This document shows positions 1 through 10,000 of a stretch of 64,000 bases of DNA, one piece after another. Source of the DNA: Afipia sp. Root123D2. GTDB taxonomy: Bacteria; Pseudomonadota; Alphaproteobacteria; Rhizobiales; Xanthobacteraceae. Location of the stretch: the NCBI RefSeq assembly GCF_001425835.1, contig NZ_LMDP01000002.1, forward strand, positions 1,086,828 to 1,150,827. Direction: 5' to 3'. Each line of letters opens with the position of its first letter. The first letter of the stretch is position 1. The notes below the pieces were generated by a model. The model saw only the letters and a program-made list of their open reading frames with translations, had not been told where the DNA came from and did not search any database. Both the position numbers and the translations under genes were made by a program.

Positions 1-459
1 AGTCTGACCCGTACCAGTACACGAACAGCCGAGCCTATCTAGCAACCCGCTCAACTTCACGGCATCCGCATCCGACAATTTCGAGCCGATATGCCGCTCG
101 ATCGCCGCTGAGTAGGACCCCCACATCTTCTTCTGCAGTTCGCGCCCGGCCTCGGTGATTTCGACGAACAGGCCGCGTTTGTCCATCTTGCACTCACGCC
201 GCACCGCTAGCCCCTCGTCGACAAGCCGGTCGATCAACCGCGACGTCGAGTACTGCGGAAGCAGCATCTGCTTTTCGAGTTCAACCGGGCGCAACTCGCC
301 GCCCGGCGCTCGCGACAGTTCGAGCAGCGCGTCGTACCAGGCCAGCGGCGGGAATCCCGCCTTTTTCAGATCCTGCTCGACAGCATCCAGCACCCGGCTC
401 TGCACCCGCATCAGCCGGATCCAGGCTTCGGTCGCCTCGGTGGAAGGTTTGCGCTTCAT
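1..459 (-). CDS. MarR family transcriptional regulator (3' end outside window)
   Basis: The reverse strand reads open for 153 codons from an ATG at 459 to the window edge, without a stop. The protein starts MKRKPSTEATEAWIRLMRVQ. Residues about 55-112 form the winged helix-turn-helix: a recognition helix region around LLPQYSTSRLIDRLVDEGL, then the wing with the DKRG motif (93-96) and VEITEAGREL, both hallmarks of MarR proteins. MarR proteins are usually about 145-165 aa, so only a few residues should be missing. It is divergent from the glutathione S-transferase at 601 and the shared 141-bp gap holds palindromes, so it probably controls that gene and itself; this is inference. The inducer is unknown. 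Confidence 0.88.
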   Translation of the reverse strand, partial: MKRKPSTEATEAWIRLMRVQSRVLDAVEQDLKKAGFPPLAWYDALLELSRAPGGELRPVELEKQMLLPQYSTSRLIDRLVDEGLAVRRECKMDKRGLFVEITEAGRELQKKMWGSYSAAIERHIGSKLSDADAVKLSGLLDRLGCSCTGTGQT

Positions 460-499
460 GGTATGGCCCGTGACATCAAAAACGAGTGTAGCTCACTAA

Positions 500-539
500 A
501 TGCAATTGCATCAACGTTGACTGTTCCATGCACATGCAT
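500..539. promoter_or_regulatory. Candidate MarR operator region (three palindromes)
   Basis: In the marR/gst divergent gap there are two abutting perfect palindromes, ATGCAATTGCAT (500-511) and TCAACGTTGA (511-520), followed by the imperfect palindrome ATGCACATGCAT (528-539). The ATGCA half-site recurs in both 12-bp elements. MarR dimers typically bind 12-20 bp palindromes next to their own gene, so these are good operator candidates, but binding is not shown. Confidence 0.45.
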
Positions 540-600
540 TTAATGGGCCCGCCGTGCGTTGCCAAGACCGACAAAACGCACGCCCCAGAGAGGAATCACC

Positions 601-1215
601 ATGAAATTGTATTATTCGCCGGGCGCCTGCTCGCTTTCCCCCCATATTGCCCTCCAGGAAGCCGGTCTGCCCTTCGACCTGGTCCGGGTCGACCTGAAAG
701 CCAAAAAGCTCGAGGACGGCACCGACTACACCAAGATCAACCCCAAGGGTCAGGTGCCGGCACTCGGCCTCGACAATGGTGATTTGCTGACCGAGGGCGC
801 CGTGATCGTTCAGGCGATTGCCGACAAGGTGCCCGCGAAGAACCTCGCGCCCGCGAACGGCACCAGCGAGCGCTACAAGCTGCAGGAATGGCTGAACTTC
901 ATCGCCAGCGAACTGCACAAGAACTTCAGCCCGCTATTCCAGCCCGTCATTCCTGACGACGTGAAGAAGTTCTTCGCCGATCGCATCATGGGCAAGTTCA
1001 AGTACACCGACCAGGCGCTCGCCGGCCGCAACTATCTGATGGGCGATCACTTCACCATGCCCGACGCCTACATGTTCACGATGCTATCGTGGGCCGACCG
1101 GATGAAGATGGATCTGTCCGGGCTGACCAACCTGATAGCCTACAAGGCCCGCGTCGCCGCGCGGCCGAAGGTGCAGGACGCGCTGAAGGCTGAAGGCCTG
1201 CTGAAGGCATCGTAA
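601..1215 (+). CDS. Glutathione S-transferase, beta-class type
   Basis: 204-aa protein with the thioredoxin-like N-terminal domain (1-80) and helical C-terminal domain. The start at MKLYYSPGACSLSPHIAL is chosen because this is the canonical GST N-terminus and AGAGG lies upstream. Cys10 in PGACS is the conserved cysteine of bacterial beta-class GSTs; the cis-proline motif KGQVPAL and the gamma-glutamyl-binding segment LLTEGAVIVQ follow. It would conjugate glutathione to electrophiles or act as a redox protein in the cytoplasm. It is transcribed away from the MarR gene and ends just before a strong terminator, so it is probably a single-gene unit induced by a compound sensed by that MarR. Confidence 0.92.
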   Translation: MKLYYSPGACSLSPHIALQEAGLPFDLVRVDLKAKKLEDGTDYTKINPKGQVPALGLDNGDLLTEGAVIVQAIADKVPAKNLAPANGTSERYKLQEWLNFIASELHKNFSPLFQPVIPDDVKKFFADRIMGKFKYTDQALAGRNYLMGDHFTMPDAYMFTMLSWADRMKMDLSGLTNLIAYKARVAARPKVQDALKAEGLLKAS

Positions 1216-1244
1216 CGCCAACGTTGGGATAATCGCCCCATAAC

Positions 1245-1275
1245 AAAAAGGCCGGATCGACGATCCGGCCTTTTT
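1245..1275. terminator. Bidirectional intrinsic terminator
   Basis: A perfect 15-bp inverted repeat with a one-base centre: AAAAAGGCCGGATCG, A, then its complement ending in TTTTT. Because it has an A-run on one side and a T-run on the other it can terminate both the GST transcript and the converging beta-oxidation operon that ends at 1418. Confidence 0.85.
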
Positions 1276-1298
1276 ATTTTGCGAAGACGATCTCAGAT

Positions 1299-1386
1299 CG
1301 TCATCATCGGGCTTGTCCCGGTGATCCCGATTCATGGAACGCGGTGCCCAGCTGTTCGGGATGGCCGGGACAAGCCCGGCCATGAC
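1299..1386. repeat. Intergenic palindromic repeat, family A copy 1
   Basis: Contains the arms CGGGCTTGTCCCGG and GGCCGGGACAAGCCCGGCC around a GC-rich centre. The same GGCCGGGACA core and the GTCATGCCCGGCC outer arm recur at 14896-14983 and 21363-21440. It lies between converging genes and contains no open frame of interest. It resembles a REP/MITE-like element. Confidence 0.6.
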
Positions 1387-1417
1387 ATCTCATTTCGTTC
1401 TCAATGCCTGTTGGTTG

Positions 1418-3631
1418 TCATGCGGCCAGCTTCTTCGGCGCGAAGCGGACGTAGAACGTCTCGCCCTTGGCCGCCATGTCGAGCAGCAGCTTCGGCGGGG
1501 TGAACCGCGAACCGAATTTCTTCTCGAGCTTCTGGCACAGTTCGACGAACACCTTGGTGCCCATGAAATCGATGTAGGACAGCGTGCCCCCGGTGAACGG
1601 TGCAAAGCCGAAGCCGAGGATCGAACCGACATCGGCCTCGCGCGGATCGGTAATGACGTGATCCTCAACCGTGCGTGCGGCTTCGACCGCCTGCACCGCG
1701 AGGAAGCGCTGCTTTAGTTCGTTGACATCGATAGTGTCGGGATCGAGGTGCTTGGGCTGCAGCGTCTTCAACTCCGGCCACAGCCGCTTCTGGCCCTTGC
1801 CCTTTTCCGGATAATCGTAGAAGCCCTTGCCGTTCTTGCGGCCGAGACGTCCGCGTTTTTCCACCATCTCGATCAGAAGGTTCTTCTGCGCCTGTTCGAT
1901 CGCCTGGGGGCCAAGATCGGCTTCGGTTGCCTTGATGATCTTCAGTGCGAGATCGATGGCGATCTCGTCGTTGAGCGACAACGGGCCGACCGGCATGCCG
2001 GCCATCTTGCCGGCATTCTCGATCATCGCCGGCGGCACGCCTTCGAGCAGCATCTCGTAGCCTTCGGCGATATAGCGCAGCACGCAGCGATTTGCGAAGA
2101 AGCCGCGCGAGTCATTCACGACAATCGGCGTCTTCTTGATCTGGCGCACGTAATCGAGCGCGGTGGCCAGCGCGACCTCACCGGTGTTCTTGCCGACAAT
2201 GATTTCCACCAGCATCATCTTCTCGACCGGCGAGAAGAAATGGACGCCGATGAACTTCGCCTGATCCTTGAACTCCTCGGCCAGCGAATTGATCGGCAGC
2301 GTCGAGGTGTTGGAAGCGAAGATCGCGTCCGAGCGCAGCAGCGGCTGCGCCTTGGCGTAAGTCTCGGCCTTGACCTTGCGGTCCTCGAACACGGCTTCGA
2401 TGACGAGATCGCAATCCTTGATGGCGTTGTAGTCGGCGGTCGCGGAAATGCGCGCGAGGATCGCGTCGCCCTCGGCCTGCTGCATCCGCTTCCTGGCGAC
2501 CTGCGCATCGACCGCAGCCTCGGCGTGGGCCTTGCCCTTGTCCGCACTCTCCTGATCGCGGTCGATCAGCACCACCTCAATCCCGGCCTGCGCCGAGACG
2601 TAGCCGACGCTGGCGCCCATGAAACCGGCGCCGATCACGGCAAGCTTCTTCACCTTGGTCGGCGGCACGTTTTGCGGACGCCGCGCACCTTTGTTCAGTT
2701 CCTGCATCGATACGAACAGCGAGCGGATCATCGCCGCCGCTTCCTTCGAGCGCAGGATTTTGGCGAAATAACGCGACTCGACGCGCAGCGCCGCATCCAT
2801 CGGCAATTGCAGGCCTTCATAGACCACCTGCATCACCGCGCGCGCAGCCGGATAGTTGTCATAGGTCTCGCGGCGATAGATCGCATTCGCGGGGGGGAAA
2901 AACTGCATCCCGGCCTTGGAATAGACCGGACCGCCGGGCAGCTTGAAGCCCTTCTCGTCCCACGGCGCGACCGCCTTGCCGCCATTCTTGATCCAGTCCT
3001 TCGCGGTCTTGATCAGATCGGCCGCAGGCACAACCGCGCCGACAATGCCGGACGCCTTGGCCTTGGCGAGATCGATCGTCTCGCCCTTGAGCAGCATCTG
3101 CAGCGCGTCCATCGGCTGGATCATGCGCGGCAGACGTTGCGTGCCGCCGCCGCCGGGGAACAGGCCGACCTTGATCTCCGGCAGACCGAGACGGGTTTTC
3201 GGATTTTCCGACGCGACACGGTAGTGACACGCCAGCGTCAGCTCGAACGCGCCGCCGAGCGCGAGACCGTTGATCGCCGCGACCCACGGCTTGCCGCCGG
3301 TCTCAATGGCGCGCAGCGTCAGCGACAGCTTGCGGCTCTCATCGAACACGTATTTGTTCGCGGCTTCCTCGCCCTTGCTCTTGAACATCTCGACGTAAGC
3401 GCGGTTGATGCCTTCCAGCATGCCGAGATCGGCGCCGCCCGAGAATGCGTCCTTGCCGGAGGTGACAACCACACCCTTGATCGCCGGGTCCTTGGTGACC
3501 TGCTCGACGATGGCCGCGAGTTCGGTGCCGGTGGTTTCGTCGACCACGTTCATCGACTTGCCGGGAATATCCCATGTCACCAGCGCGATGCCGTCAGCGT
3601 CGGTCTCGACCTTGAAGTTTTTATAGGTCAT
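1418..3631 (-). CDS. fadJ: Fatty acid oxidation multifunctional protein: enoyl-CoA hydratase / 3-hydroxyacyl-CoA dehydrogenase
   Basis: 737-aa trifunctional-type alpha subunit. Residues 1-190 are the crotonase fold, with SGGADLG for the oxyanion hole and the two catalytic glutamates Glu130 (ALGGAFE) and Glu152 (LPEIKVG). The NAD-binding Rossmann domain starts at about 329 with GAGFMG (334-339), the dehydrogenase catalytic histidine is His464 in HFFSPVEKM, and two helical C-terminal dehydrogenase domains follow. It hydrates enoyl-CoA and oxidises the resulting L-3-hydroxyacyl-CoA. It is the last gene of a three-gene operon, 10 bp after the thiolase. FadB and FadJ types are hard to separate by eye; the symbol is a best guess. 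Confidence 0.93.
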   Translation of the reverse strand: MTYKNFKVETDADGIALVTWDIPGKSMNVVDETTGTELAAIVEQVTKDPAIKGVVVTSGKDAFSGGADLGMLEGINRAYVEMFKSKGEEAANKYVFDESRKLSLTLRAIETGGKPWVAAINGLALGGAFELTLACHYRVASENPKTRLGLPEIKVGLFPGGGGTQRLPRMIQPMDALQMLLKGETIDLAKAKASGIVGAVVPAADLIKTAKDWIKNGGKAVAPWDEKGFKLPGGPVYSKAGMQFFPPANAIYRRETYDNYPAARAVMQVVYEGLQLPMDAALRVESRYFAKILRSKEAAAMIRSLFVSMQELNKGARRPQNVPPTKVKKLAVIGAGFMGASVGYVSAQAGIEVVLIDRDQESADKGKAHAEAAVDAQVARKRMQQAEGDAILARISATADYNAIKDCDLVIEAVFEDRKVKAETYAKAQPLLRSDAIFASNTSTLPINSLAEEFKDQAKFIGVHFFSPVEKMMLVEIIVGKNTGEVALATALDYVRQIKKTPIVVNDSRGFFANRCVLRYIAEGYEMLLEGVPPAMIENAGKMAGMPVGPLSLNDEIAIDLALKIIKATEADLGPQAIEQAQKNLLIEMVEKRGRLGRKNGKGFYDYPEKGKGQKRLWPELKTLQPKHLDPDTIDVNELKQRFLAVQAVEAARTVEDHVITDPREADVGSILGFGFAPFTGGTLSYIDFMGTKVFVELCQKLEKKFGSRFTPPKLLLDMAAKGETFYVRFAPKKLAA

Positions 3632-3641
3632 GTGGTGCTCC

Positions 3642-4850
3642 TCAAACCCGCTCGATGATCGTTGCCGTGCCCATGCCGCCGCCGATGCACAGCGTGACCA
3701 GCGCGGTCGATTTATTGGTACGCTCGAGTTCGTCGAGCACCGTGCCGAGGATCATCGCCCCGGTCGCGCCGAGCGGATGGCCGAGTGCGATCGCGCCGCC
3801 ATTGACGTTGATCTTCGCGTTGTCGATCTCGAATGCCTGAATGAAGCGCAGCACCACCGAGGCGAACGCCTCGTTGAGTTCGAACAGATCGATGTCGGAC
3901 AGCTTCATGCCGGAACGTTCAAGCACCTTCTTGGTGACGTCGACCGGGCCGGTCAGCATCATCGCAGGCTCCGAGCCGATATTGGCGAAGGCGCGGATCT
4001 TCGCGCGCGCTTTCAGGCCGTGCTTGGCACCGGCTTCCTTGCTGCCGAGCAGCACCGCGCCAGCGCCGTCGACGATGCCGGACGAATTGCCGGCATGATG
4101 CACGTAGTTCACCGCCTCGATTTCCGGATGCGACTGGATCGCCACCGCGTCGAAGCCGCCCATCGCGCCCATCGCCGCGAACGACGGCTGCAACTGCGCC
4201 AGCGACTGCATCGTGGTGCCGGGACGCATATGCTCGTCCTTGTCGAGGATGGTGATGCCGTTGACGTCCTTCACCGGAATGACCGACTTGCTGAAGCGGC
4301 CTTCCTTCCACGAGGTATCGGCGCGCTGCTGGCTCTGCACCGCATAGGCATCGACATCGTCGCGCGAGAAACCGTATTTGGTCGCGATCAGATCCGCTGC
4401 CACCCCCTGCGGCATGAAGTAGCTCGGCACCGCCATCGACGGGTCCATCGGCCACGCCGCACCCGACGACATGATGCCGACGCGGCTCATCGATTCCGCG
4501 CCGCCGCCGATGGTCAGTTCGTGCTGGCCCGACATCACCTGCGCGGCGGCGAAATTCACCGCATCGAGGCCCGAGGCGCAAAAGCGGTTGATCTGTATAC
4601 CCGGCACCGAGGTATCAAACCCGGCATTCATCGCCGCGAAGCGCGCAATATCGCCGCCGGCCTCGCCGACCGGATCGACCACGCCGAGCACCACGTCGTC
4701 GATGCTGTTCGCGGCGAGATTGTTGCGGTCCTTGAGCGCCTTCAGCGGCGTGGTGGCAAGCGCCAGCGCCGTCACCTCATGAAGCGAGCCGTCGGCCTTG
4801 CCCTTGCCGCGCGGGGTTCGAACGTGATCGTAGATAAATGCCTCAGGCAT
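3642..4850 (-). CDS. Acetyl-CoA C-acyltransferase (thiolase)
   Basis: 402-aa thiolase. The start at 4850 ([17 protein letters not shown]) has GGGAGAG just upstream; an in-frame extension to 4904 has no thiolase-like sequence. The acyl-accepting cysteine is Cys91 in [10 protein letters not shown], and the C-terminal active-site motifs [15 protein letters not shown] and [10 protein letters not shown] are intact. It cleaves 3-ketoacyl-CoA with CoA to acetyl-CoA and a shortened acyl-CoA. It sits between the acyl-CoA dehydrogenase and the FadJ-like protein, making a complete beta-oxidation spiral encoded in one operon. Confidence 0.94.
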   Translation of the reverse strand: MPEAFIYDHVRTPRGKGKADGSLHEVTALALATTPLKALKDRNNLAANSIDDVVLGVVDPVGEAGGDIARFAAMNAGFDTSVPGIQINRFCASGLDAVNFAAAQVMSGQHELTIGGGAESMSRVGIMSSGAAWPMDPSMAVPSYFMPQGVAADLIATKYGFSRDDVDAYAVQSQQRADTSWKEGRFSKSVIPVKDVNGITILDKDEHMRPGTTMQSLAQLQPSFAAMGAMGGFDAVAIQSHPEIEAVNYVHHAGNSSGIVDGAGAVLLGSKEAGAKHGLKARAKIRAFANIGSEPAMMLTGPVDVTKKVLERSGMKLSDIDLFELNEAFASVVLRFIQAFEIDNAKINVNGGAIALGHPLGATGAMILGTVLDELERTNKSTALVTLCIGGGMGTATIIERV

Positions 4851-4923
4851 GGTGCTCTCCCTCGATCGTATATTGATAGCCGCGCCGCTGCCGGTCGCGG
4901 GCATGGTTCGTTAATCAGAAAAT

Positions 4924-6714
4924 CTAGAAAGCCTCGGCCGGCAGCTCCATGACCGAGCCGGCACCGGCCTGAATCCGCGACAGGCGCAGCGCGGTCTCCG
5001 GCAGCATCCGCTCCATGAAGAATTTTCCAGTGACGAGCTTGGCCTTGAGGTAGGGCTGCTCGCCCGCGCTCGCAATCTTGTCCTGCGCGACTTTCGCCAT
5101 CCGCGCCCACATGTAGCCGAGCGCGACCAGACCGAAGAGATGCATGTAATCGGTGGATGCCGCGCCGGCGTTGTCCGGCTTGGCCATCGCATTCTGCATC
5201 AGCCACATCGTCGCCTGCTGCAAATGCTTCACCGCTACATCCAGCGGCGCGAGATAAGGCTTCATCGCCTCGTCCGCCGCATTGTCCTTGGCGAAGGCCG
5301 CGACCTCGTTGAAGAAGGAGGTCAGCGCCCGGCCGCCATCGCGCGCGAGCTTGCGGCCGACCAGATCGAGCGCCTGAATGCCATTGGCGCCTTCATAAAT
5401 CATCGCAATGCGCGCATCGCGAACGAACTGCTCAGCGCCCGTCTCGACGATGTAGCCATGACCGCCGAACATCTGCTGCGCCGAAACCGCATTGGCAAAA
5501 CCCATGTCGGTCAGCACGCCTTTGATCACCGGCGTCAGCAGGCCCATGTGGTCGTCTGCGGCCGCACGTTCCTTCGGATCGTCGGAGCGATGCGCGAGAT
5601 CACTTTTCAACGACGTCCACACCACCAGCGCGCGCGCCGCTTCATTGAAGGCGCGGATCGACAGCAGCGTGCGCCGCACGTCCGGATGCACGATGATCGG
5701 GTCGGCCGGCTTGTCCTTGGCGACCGACCCGGTCAGTGCGCGGCCCTGCAGGCGCTCCTTCGCATAGGCCGCGGCGTTCTGATAAGCGACTTCCGATTGC
5801 GCGAGGCCCTGCACGCCAACGCCGAGCCGCGCTTCGTTCATCATGACGAACATCGCCGCCATGCCCTTGTTTTCTTCGCCGACCAGCGTGCCGACTGCGT
5901 TGTCGAAATTCATCACGCAGGTCGAATTGCCGTGAATGCCCATCTTGTGCTCAATCGAACCGCACGACACGCCGTTCGGCGCACCGGGCGATCCATCGGC
6001 ATTGATCGTCCGCTTCGGCACCACGAACAGCGACACGCCCTTGATGCCGGCCGGTGCGCCTTCGATGTGCGCCAAAACCAGATGCACAATGTTTTCAGTG
6101 AGATCCTGCTCGCCGCCGGAGATGAAGATCTTGGTGCCGGAAATCTTGTAGGTGCCGTCGGCCTCCTTCACCGCCTTGGTGCGCATCAGACCAAGATCGG
6201 TGCCGCAATGCGGCTCGGTCAGGTTCATGGTGCCGGCCCACTCGCCGGTCATCATGCGCGGCACGAACGTCTTCTTCTGCTCGTCGGAGCCGTGAACCAG
6301 CAGCGCCGCCATCGCGCCCATGGTGAGCCCGCCGTACATCGAGAACGCCATGTTGGCGGAGATCAGAAACTCGTTGACCGACTGCGACAATGTCACCGGC
6401 AGTCCCTGACCGCCAAATTCCTGCGGCCCCGACAGGCCGAGCCAGCCGCCTTCGGCCAGTTGCTTGAATGCGTCCCTGAAACCTTTCGGCGTGGTGACCC
6501 GGCCGTCGTCGTGGCGGGTGCAGCCTTCGAGGTCGCCGGTGTGGTTCAGCGGCTGAAGCACTTGCTCGCTGAACTTTGCGGCTTCTTGCAAAATCGCCTC
6601 GCGCACATCGGCCGAGGCGTCGCTGAAGCCGGGCAGATTGTCGTAGCGGTCGATCTGGAAAACGTCGTTGAGCAGGAAGGTGATGTCTTCCACAGGCGCT
6701 TTATAGATCGGCAT
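4924..6714 (-). CDS. Acyl-CoA dehydrogenase with extended C-terminal domain
   Basis: 596-aa FAD enzyme, longer than classical acyl-CoA dehydrogenases (about 380-400 aa); this length and the start MPIYKAPVED match the DmdC-like subgroup that carries an extra C-terminal helical domain. The FAD/substrate signature MNLTEPHCGTDLG is at 163-175, GGHGY at 417-421, and the likely catalytic base is Glu441 in IYEGANGIQ. It would introduce the alpha-beta double bond as the first step of beta-oxidation. First gene of the operon; no dedicated regulator is adjacent. The substrate (fatty acid or 3-methylthiopropionyl-CoA-like) cannot be told from sequence alone. Confidence 0.92.
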   Translation of the reverse strand: MPIYKAPVEDITFLLNDVFQIDRYDNLPGFSDASADVREAILQEAAKFSEQVLQPLNHTGDLEGCTRHDDGRVTTPKGFRDAFKQLAEGGWLGLSGPQEFGGQGLPVTLSQSVNEFLISANMAFSMYGGLTMGAMAALLVHGSDEQKKTFVPRMMTGEWAGTMNLTEPHCGTDLGLMRTKAVKEADGTYKISGTKIFISGGEQDLTENIVHLVLAHIEGAPAGIKGVSLFVVPKRTINADGSPGAPNGVSCGSIEHKMGIHGNSTCVMNFDNAVGTLVGEENKGMAAMFVMMNEARLGVGVQGLAQSEVAYQNAAAYAKERLQGRALTGSVAKDKPADPIIVHPDVRRTLLSIRAFNEAARALVVWTSLKSDLAHRSDDPKERAAADDHMGLLTPVIKGVLTDMGFANAVSAQQMFGGHGYIVETGAEQFVRDARIAMIYEGANGIQALDLVGRKLARDGGRALTSFFNEVAAFAKDNAADEAMKPYLAPLDVAVKHLQQATMWLMQNAMAKPDNAGAASTDYMHLFGLVALGYMWARMAKVAQDKIASAGEQPYLKAKLVTGKFFMERMLPETALRLSRIQAGAGSVMELPAEAF

Positions 6715-7067
6715 GACGTCCTCTCGGCTGGCGGAACAGAAAGCGGAACCTCACTAGAGACTTTTTTGCGGTGCGGCAATTCCGTTCGGCCGGAGCTTAC
6801 GACCAAAAGCCATCGTCGGGCAGCAAGTGCGGCAACATGACCGGCCCGCGCGCGAAAAATTGAGCAGCTTCAGGCGGGGGCGAAATAAAATGTCCCGGCA
6901 TTAACTTTTCGGCCGCGCGCCGGGCCGCCTTAACCCGTTGTTTACCGTAACATTGAAAAGTCAGGGCCGTAACCAGACGACCCGCGTGGAAATTTGTTTG
7001 TCTCTTCAACGAGACGCGGGCGGCTGAAGCGTCCGGCAAAGAGCCGGTCGCCAAACCGGACCAAAGC
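6715..7067. other. Divergent intergenic region (353 bp)
   Basis: Lies between the start of the beta-oxidation operon and the PodJ-like gene. It holds the promoters of both. The only pattern I can name is TTAACCCGTTGTTTAC at 6930-6945, close to the CtrA consensus TTAA-N7-TTAA with one mismatch in the second half. No convincing gene is present; small open frames here look like noise. Confidence 0.4.
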
Positions 7068-10000
7068 ATGACATCGCACGGACAGTGGAGCGTTGACGGA
7101 ATCGAACCGTCTGTCCGGGAAAGGGCGGAAGCCGCCGCGCGCCGTTCCGGTATGTCATTGAATGATTGGATGAATTCTGCCGTTGGTGGCCGCGATCCGG
7201 CGCCCCGGGAGGCTCAGGACGTCGCTGAAATCCATAGCCGGCTGGACGCCATCGCCCGGCAGGTCGAGCTGATTTCGCAGCCCATGACCAACGCGCCGCG
7301 TAACGAGCCCGGCGTCGCCCGGCAGCTCAATGACGCGATTTCCCGGCTCGACGCCCGGCTGTCGCAGATCACGAATCAACGCCCGGTCCAGCCATCGCGC
7401 GAGCCCACGTGGCAGGCGTCGCCGCCGCTCAGTCCGCCGCAAAACCCGCAGATGGAATTCTCGATCGCCGAGATCATCGCGCGACAGGGCGAACTGAATG
7501 GCGCGGCTTCGCAACGCGCCACAGCCCAGATGCCGCCACCGAGCTTTGTCGCCCCGATCGACACCCCGGCCGCGCTGGCGGTGGATTTTTCCGGCCTGGA
7601 ACGCCAGCTCTCGGACATCACCAGCCAGATCCAGACGTTGCGCCGTCCCGACGGCATCGAGCAATCCATTGAGGCCTTCCGCAGCGAACTCGCTAAAATC
7701 CGTCAGGCCATCACCGAAGCGCTGCCGCGGCAGGCGATCGAATCGCTCGAAGGTGAAATCCGCTCGCTCGGCCGCAGGATCGATGAGACCCGCCATACCG
7801 GCATCGACAGCAACGCGCTGGCCGGAATCGAGCGTGCGCTGAGTGAAATCTACGGCGCGCTGCGCACGCTGACGCCGGCCGAACAGCTGGCTGGCTTCGA
7901 CGAGGCAATCCGCAATCTCGGCGGCAAGATCGACTCGATCGTGCGTTCGAGCAGCGATCCCGGCACTATCAATCAGCTCGAAGAAGCGATTGCGGCCCTG
8001 CGCGCCATCGTCGCCAACGTCGCCTCGAACGAGGCGCTGGGGCAGCTTGCCGGTGACGTGCGCGCGCTCTCCGCCAAGGTCGACCAGCTTTCGCAGTCCG
8101 CGGGCAACGCCGACATCCTGTCGGCGCTCGAGCAGCGCATTGCGGTGCTGACCTCCGCGCTCGAACAGCGCGAGCGGCAACCGGCCGGAGATTCCAGCTA
8201 TTTCGACAACGCGGTGCGGACCATTTCCGACCGCCTCGACAATCTGCAGGTCGGCAATGACAGTGCCGCGACCTTCAGCCATGTCGAACAGCGCGTCGCT
8301 CATCTGCTCGAACGCCTCGAGATGACCGAGGCGCGGCCCGGAAATCTCGGACAGATCGAACAAGGTTTGTCGGAGGTGTTGCGCCTGCTGCAGGAGCAGC
8401 GCGCGTCCGATGCCCAAGCCATGTCGCCCGGCCCGGCGATGATGGACCCGGCTCTTGTCGACACCATCAAGCGGGAGCTGTCCGACCTGCGCTACAGCCA
8501 GTCGGAAACCGATCGCCGCACCCAGGACTCGCTCGAAGTCGTTCACAACACGCTCGGTCACGTGGTCGATCGCCTTGCCCATATCGAAGGCGACCTGCGA
8601 ACCGCACGCGCCTCGCAGGCTCCGTCCGAAGCCATGCGTCCGGCCTCGCCCCCACCCGCAGCATCGCGCCCTCAAGCCGCGCCGCGCGCAATGGCGCCGC
8701 AGCCACGCCCTGAATTGCCGAATCCCGCGCAGGCTCAGGTTTTTCCGACACAACGCCCGGCTGCCGATACGCCGTCGATGAAAGACGTCGTGATCCCGGC
8801 GGCTCGCTATGACACGACCGACGCCACGGCAATCCCAGCCCCGGCTGCCCGCCCTGCACCGGCGGCGCGGCTGCCGATCGATCCGGATCTGCCGCCCGAT
8901 CATCCGCTCGAACCGGGCACCCGGTTGCAGCAGGGCCGGGGCGGGCCGAGCCCGGCCGAGCGCATCGCCGCCTCCGAGATCGCGCTGAGCGAAATCAAGA
9001 CGCCGCCGCTCGAGCCGATCACATCGACGAATTTCATTCAGGCCGCACGCCGCGCAGCCCAGGCCGCAGCAGCCGCGCCCGCCACAGACAAGCCGAACCG
9101 GGTGACCGCGCTGAACGACGCCGCGCGCGCGGCCGCAAAGGCGCCCACCACCGCGTCATCGCCGGTCGCTTCGAAGATCCGCGCGTTGCTGGTTGGGGCA
9201 AGCGTCGTCGTCATCGTTCTCGGCACTGTGAAGATGGGAATGAACCTGCTCGCCAGCGGCGATCCGATGAGGTCGGAGCCCGCTGTCGAAACCAGCGTGC
9301 AGCCGCCGGCTGGTGCTCCCGCGCCGCAGAGCGACGCGCCGAAGCAGGACGAGACGCCGCAACAGCCGCGATCCGAAGCGCCGTCGATGACCTCGCCGAC
9401 GCCGATCGGCAAGCAATCGATGACCGCCCCGCCGGTGCCTTATCTGCCGCCGCCCGATTCGGCGCCCGCCGCCCTGTCTGACGTGACCGGCTCGATTACA
9501 ACGCCGCACAACTCCTCCAGCGACGCTCCAGCCTCGCCGGCATCGACCCAGGCTGCCGTGACCGATCAGTTGCCCGAGGCGATCGGCGGCCCGGTGCTGC
9601 GCGCTGCGGCACTGAAAGGCGACCCGCGCGCTGCCTACGAAATCGGACTGCGTTATGCCGATGGCAAAGGTGTCGCGGCAAATTACACCGAAGCCGCCAA
9701 ATGGTATGACCGCGCGGCGCAGGGCGACGTCGTGCCGGCGATGTTCCGGCTCGGCACCCTTCATGAAAAGGGCCTCGGCACCACCAAGGACATGATTGCA
9801 GCCAAGCGTTACTACCTGCAGGCTGCCGAGCGCGGCAACGCCAAGGCGATGCACAATCTGGCCGTCATCGAGGCCGATGGCGGCAACAGGGGCCCGAACT
9901 ACAAGGCCGCCTCGGAATGGTTCCGGAAGGCTGCCGAACGCGGTGTCGCCGACAGCCAGTTCAACCTTGGAATCCTCTACGCCCGGGGCATCGGCGTCGA

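Noticed and set aside
1748..3658. Long open frame (636 codons) on the plus strand across fadJ
   Set aside because: It is antisense to an unmistakable FadJ-type protein, is very rich in Arg/His/Leu, and has no recognisable domain. High GC content gives long shadow frames.
5140..6840. Long plus-strand frame (566 codons) over the acyl-CoA dehydrogenase
   Set aside because: Shadow of the conserved dehydrogenase gene; composition is typical of antisense frames.
6797..7069. Minus-strand frame (90 codons) in the podJ upstream gap
   Set aside because: No ribosome site, no domain, and it overlaps the start of the PodJ-like gene.
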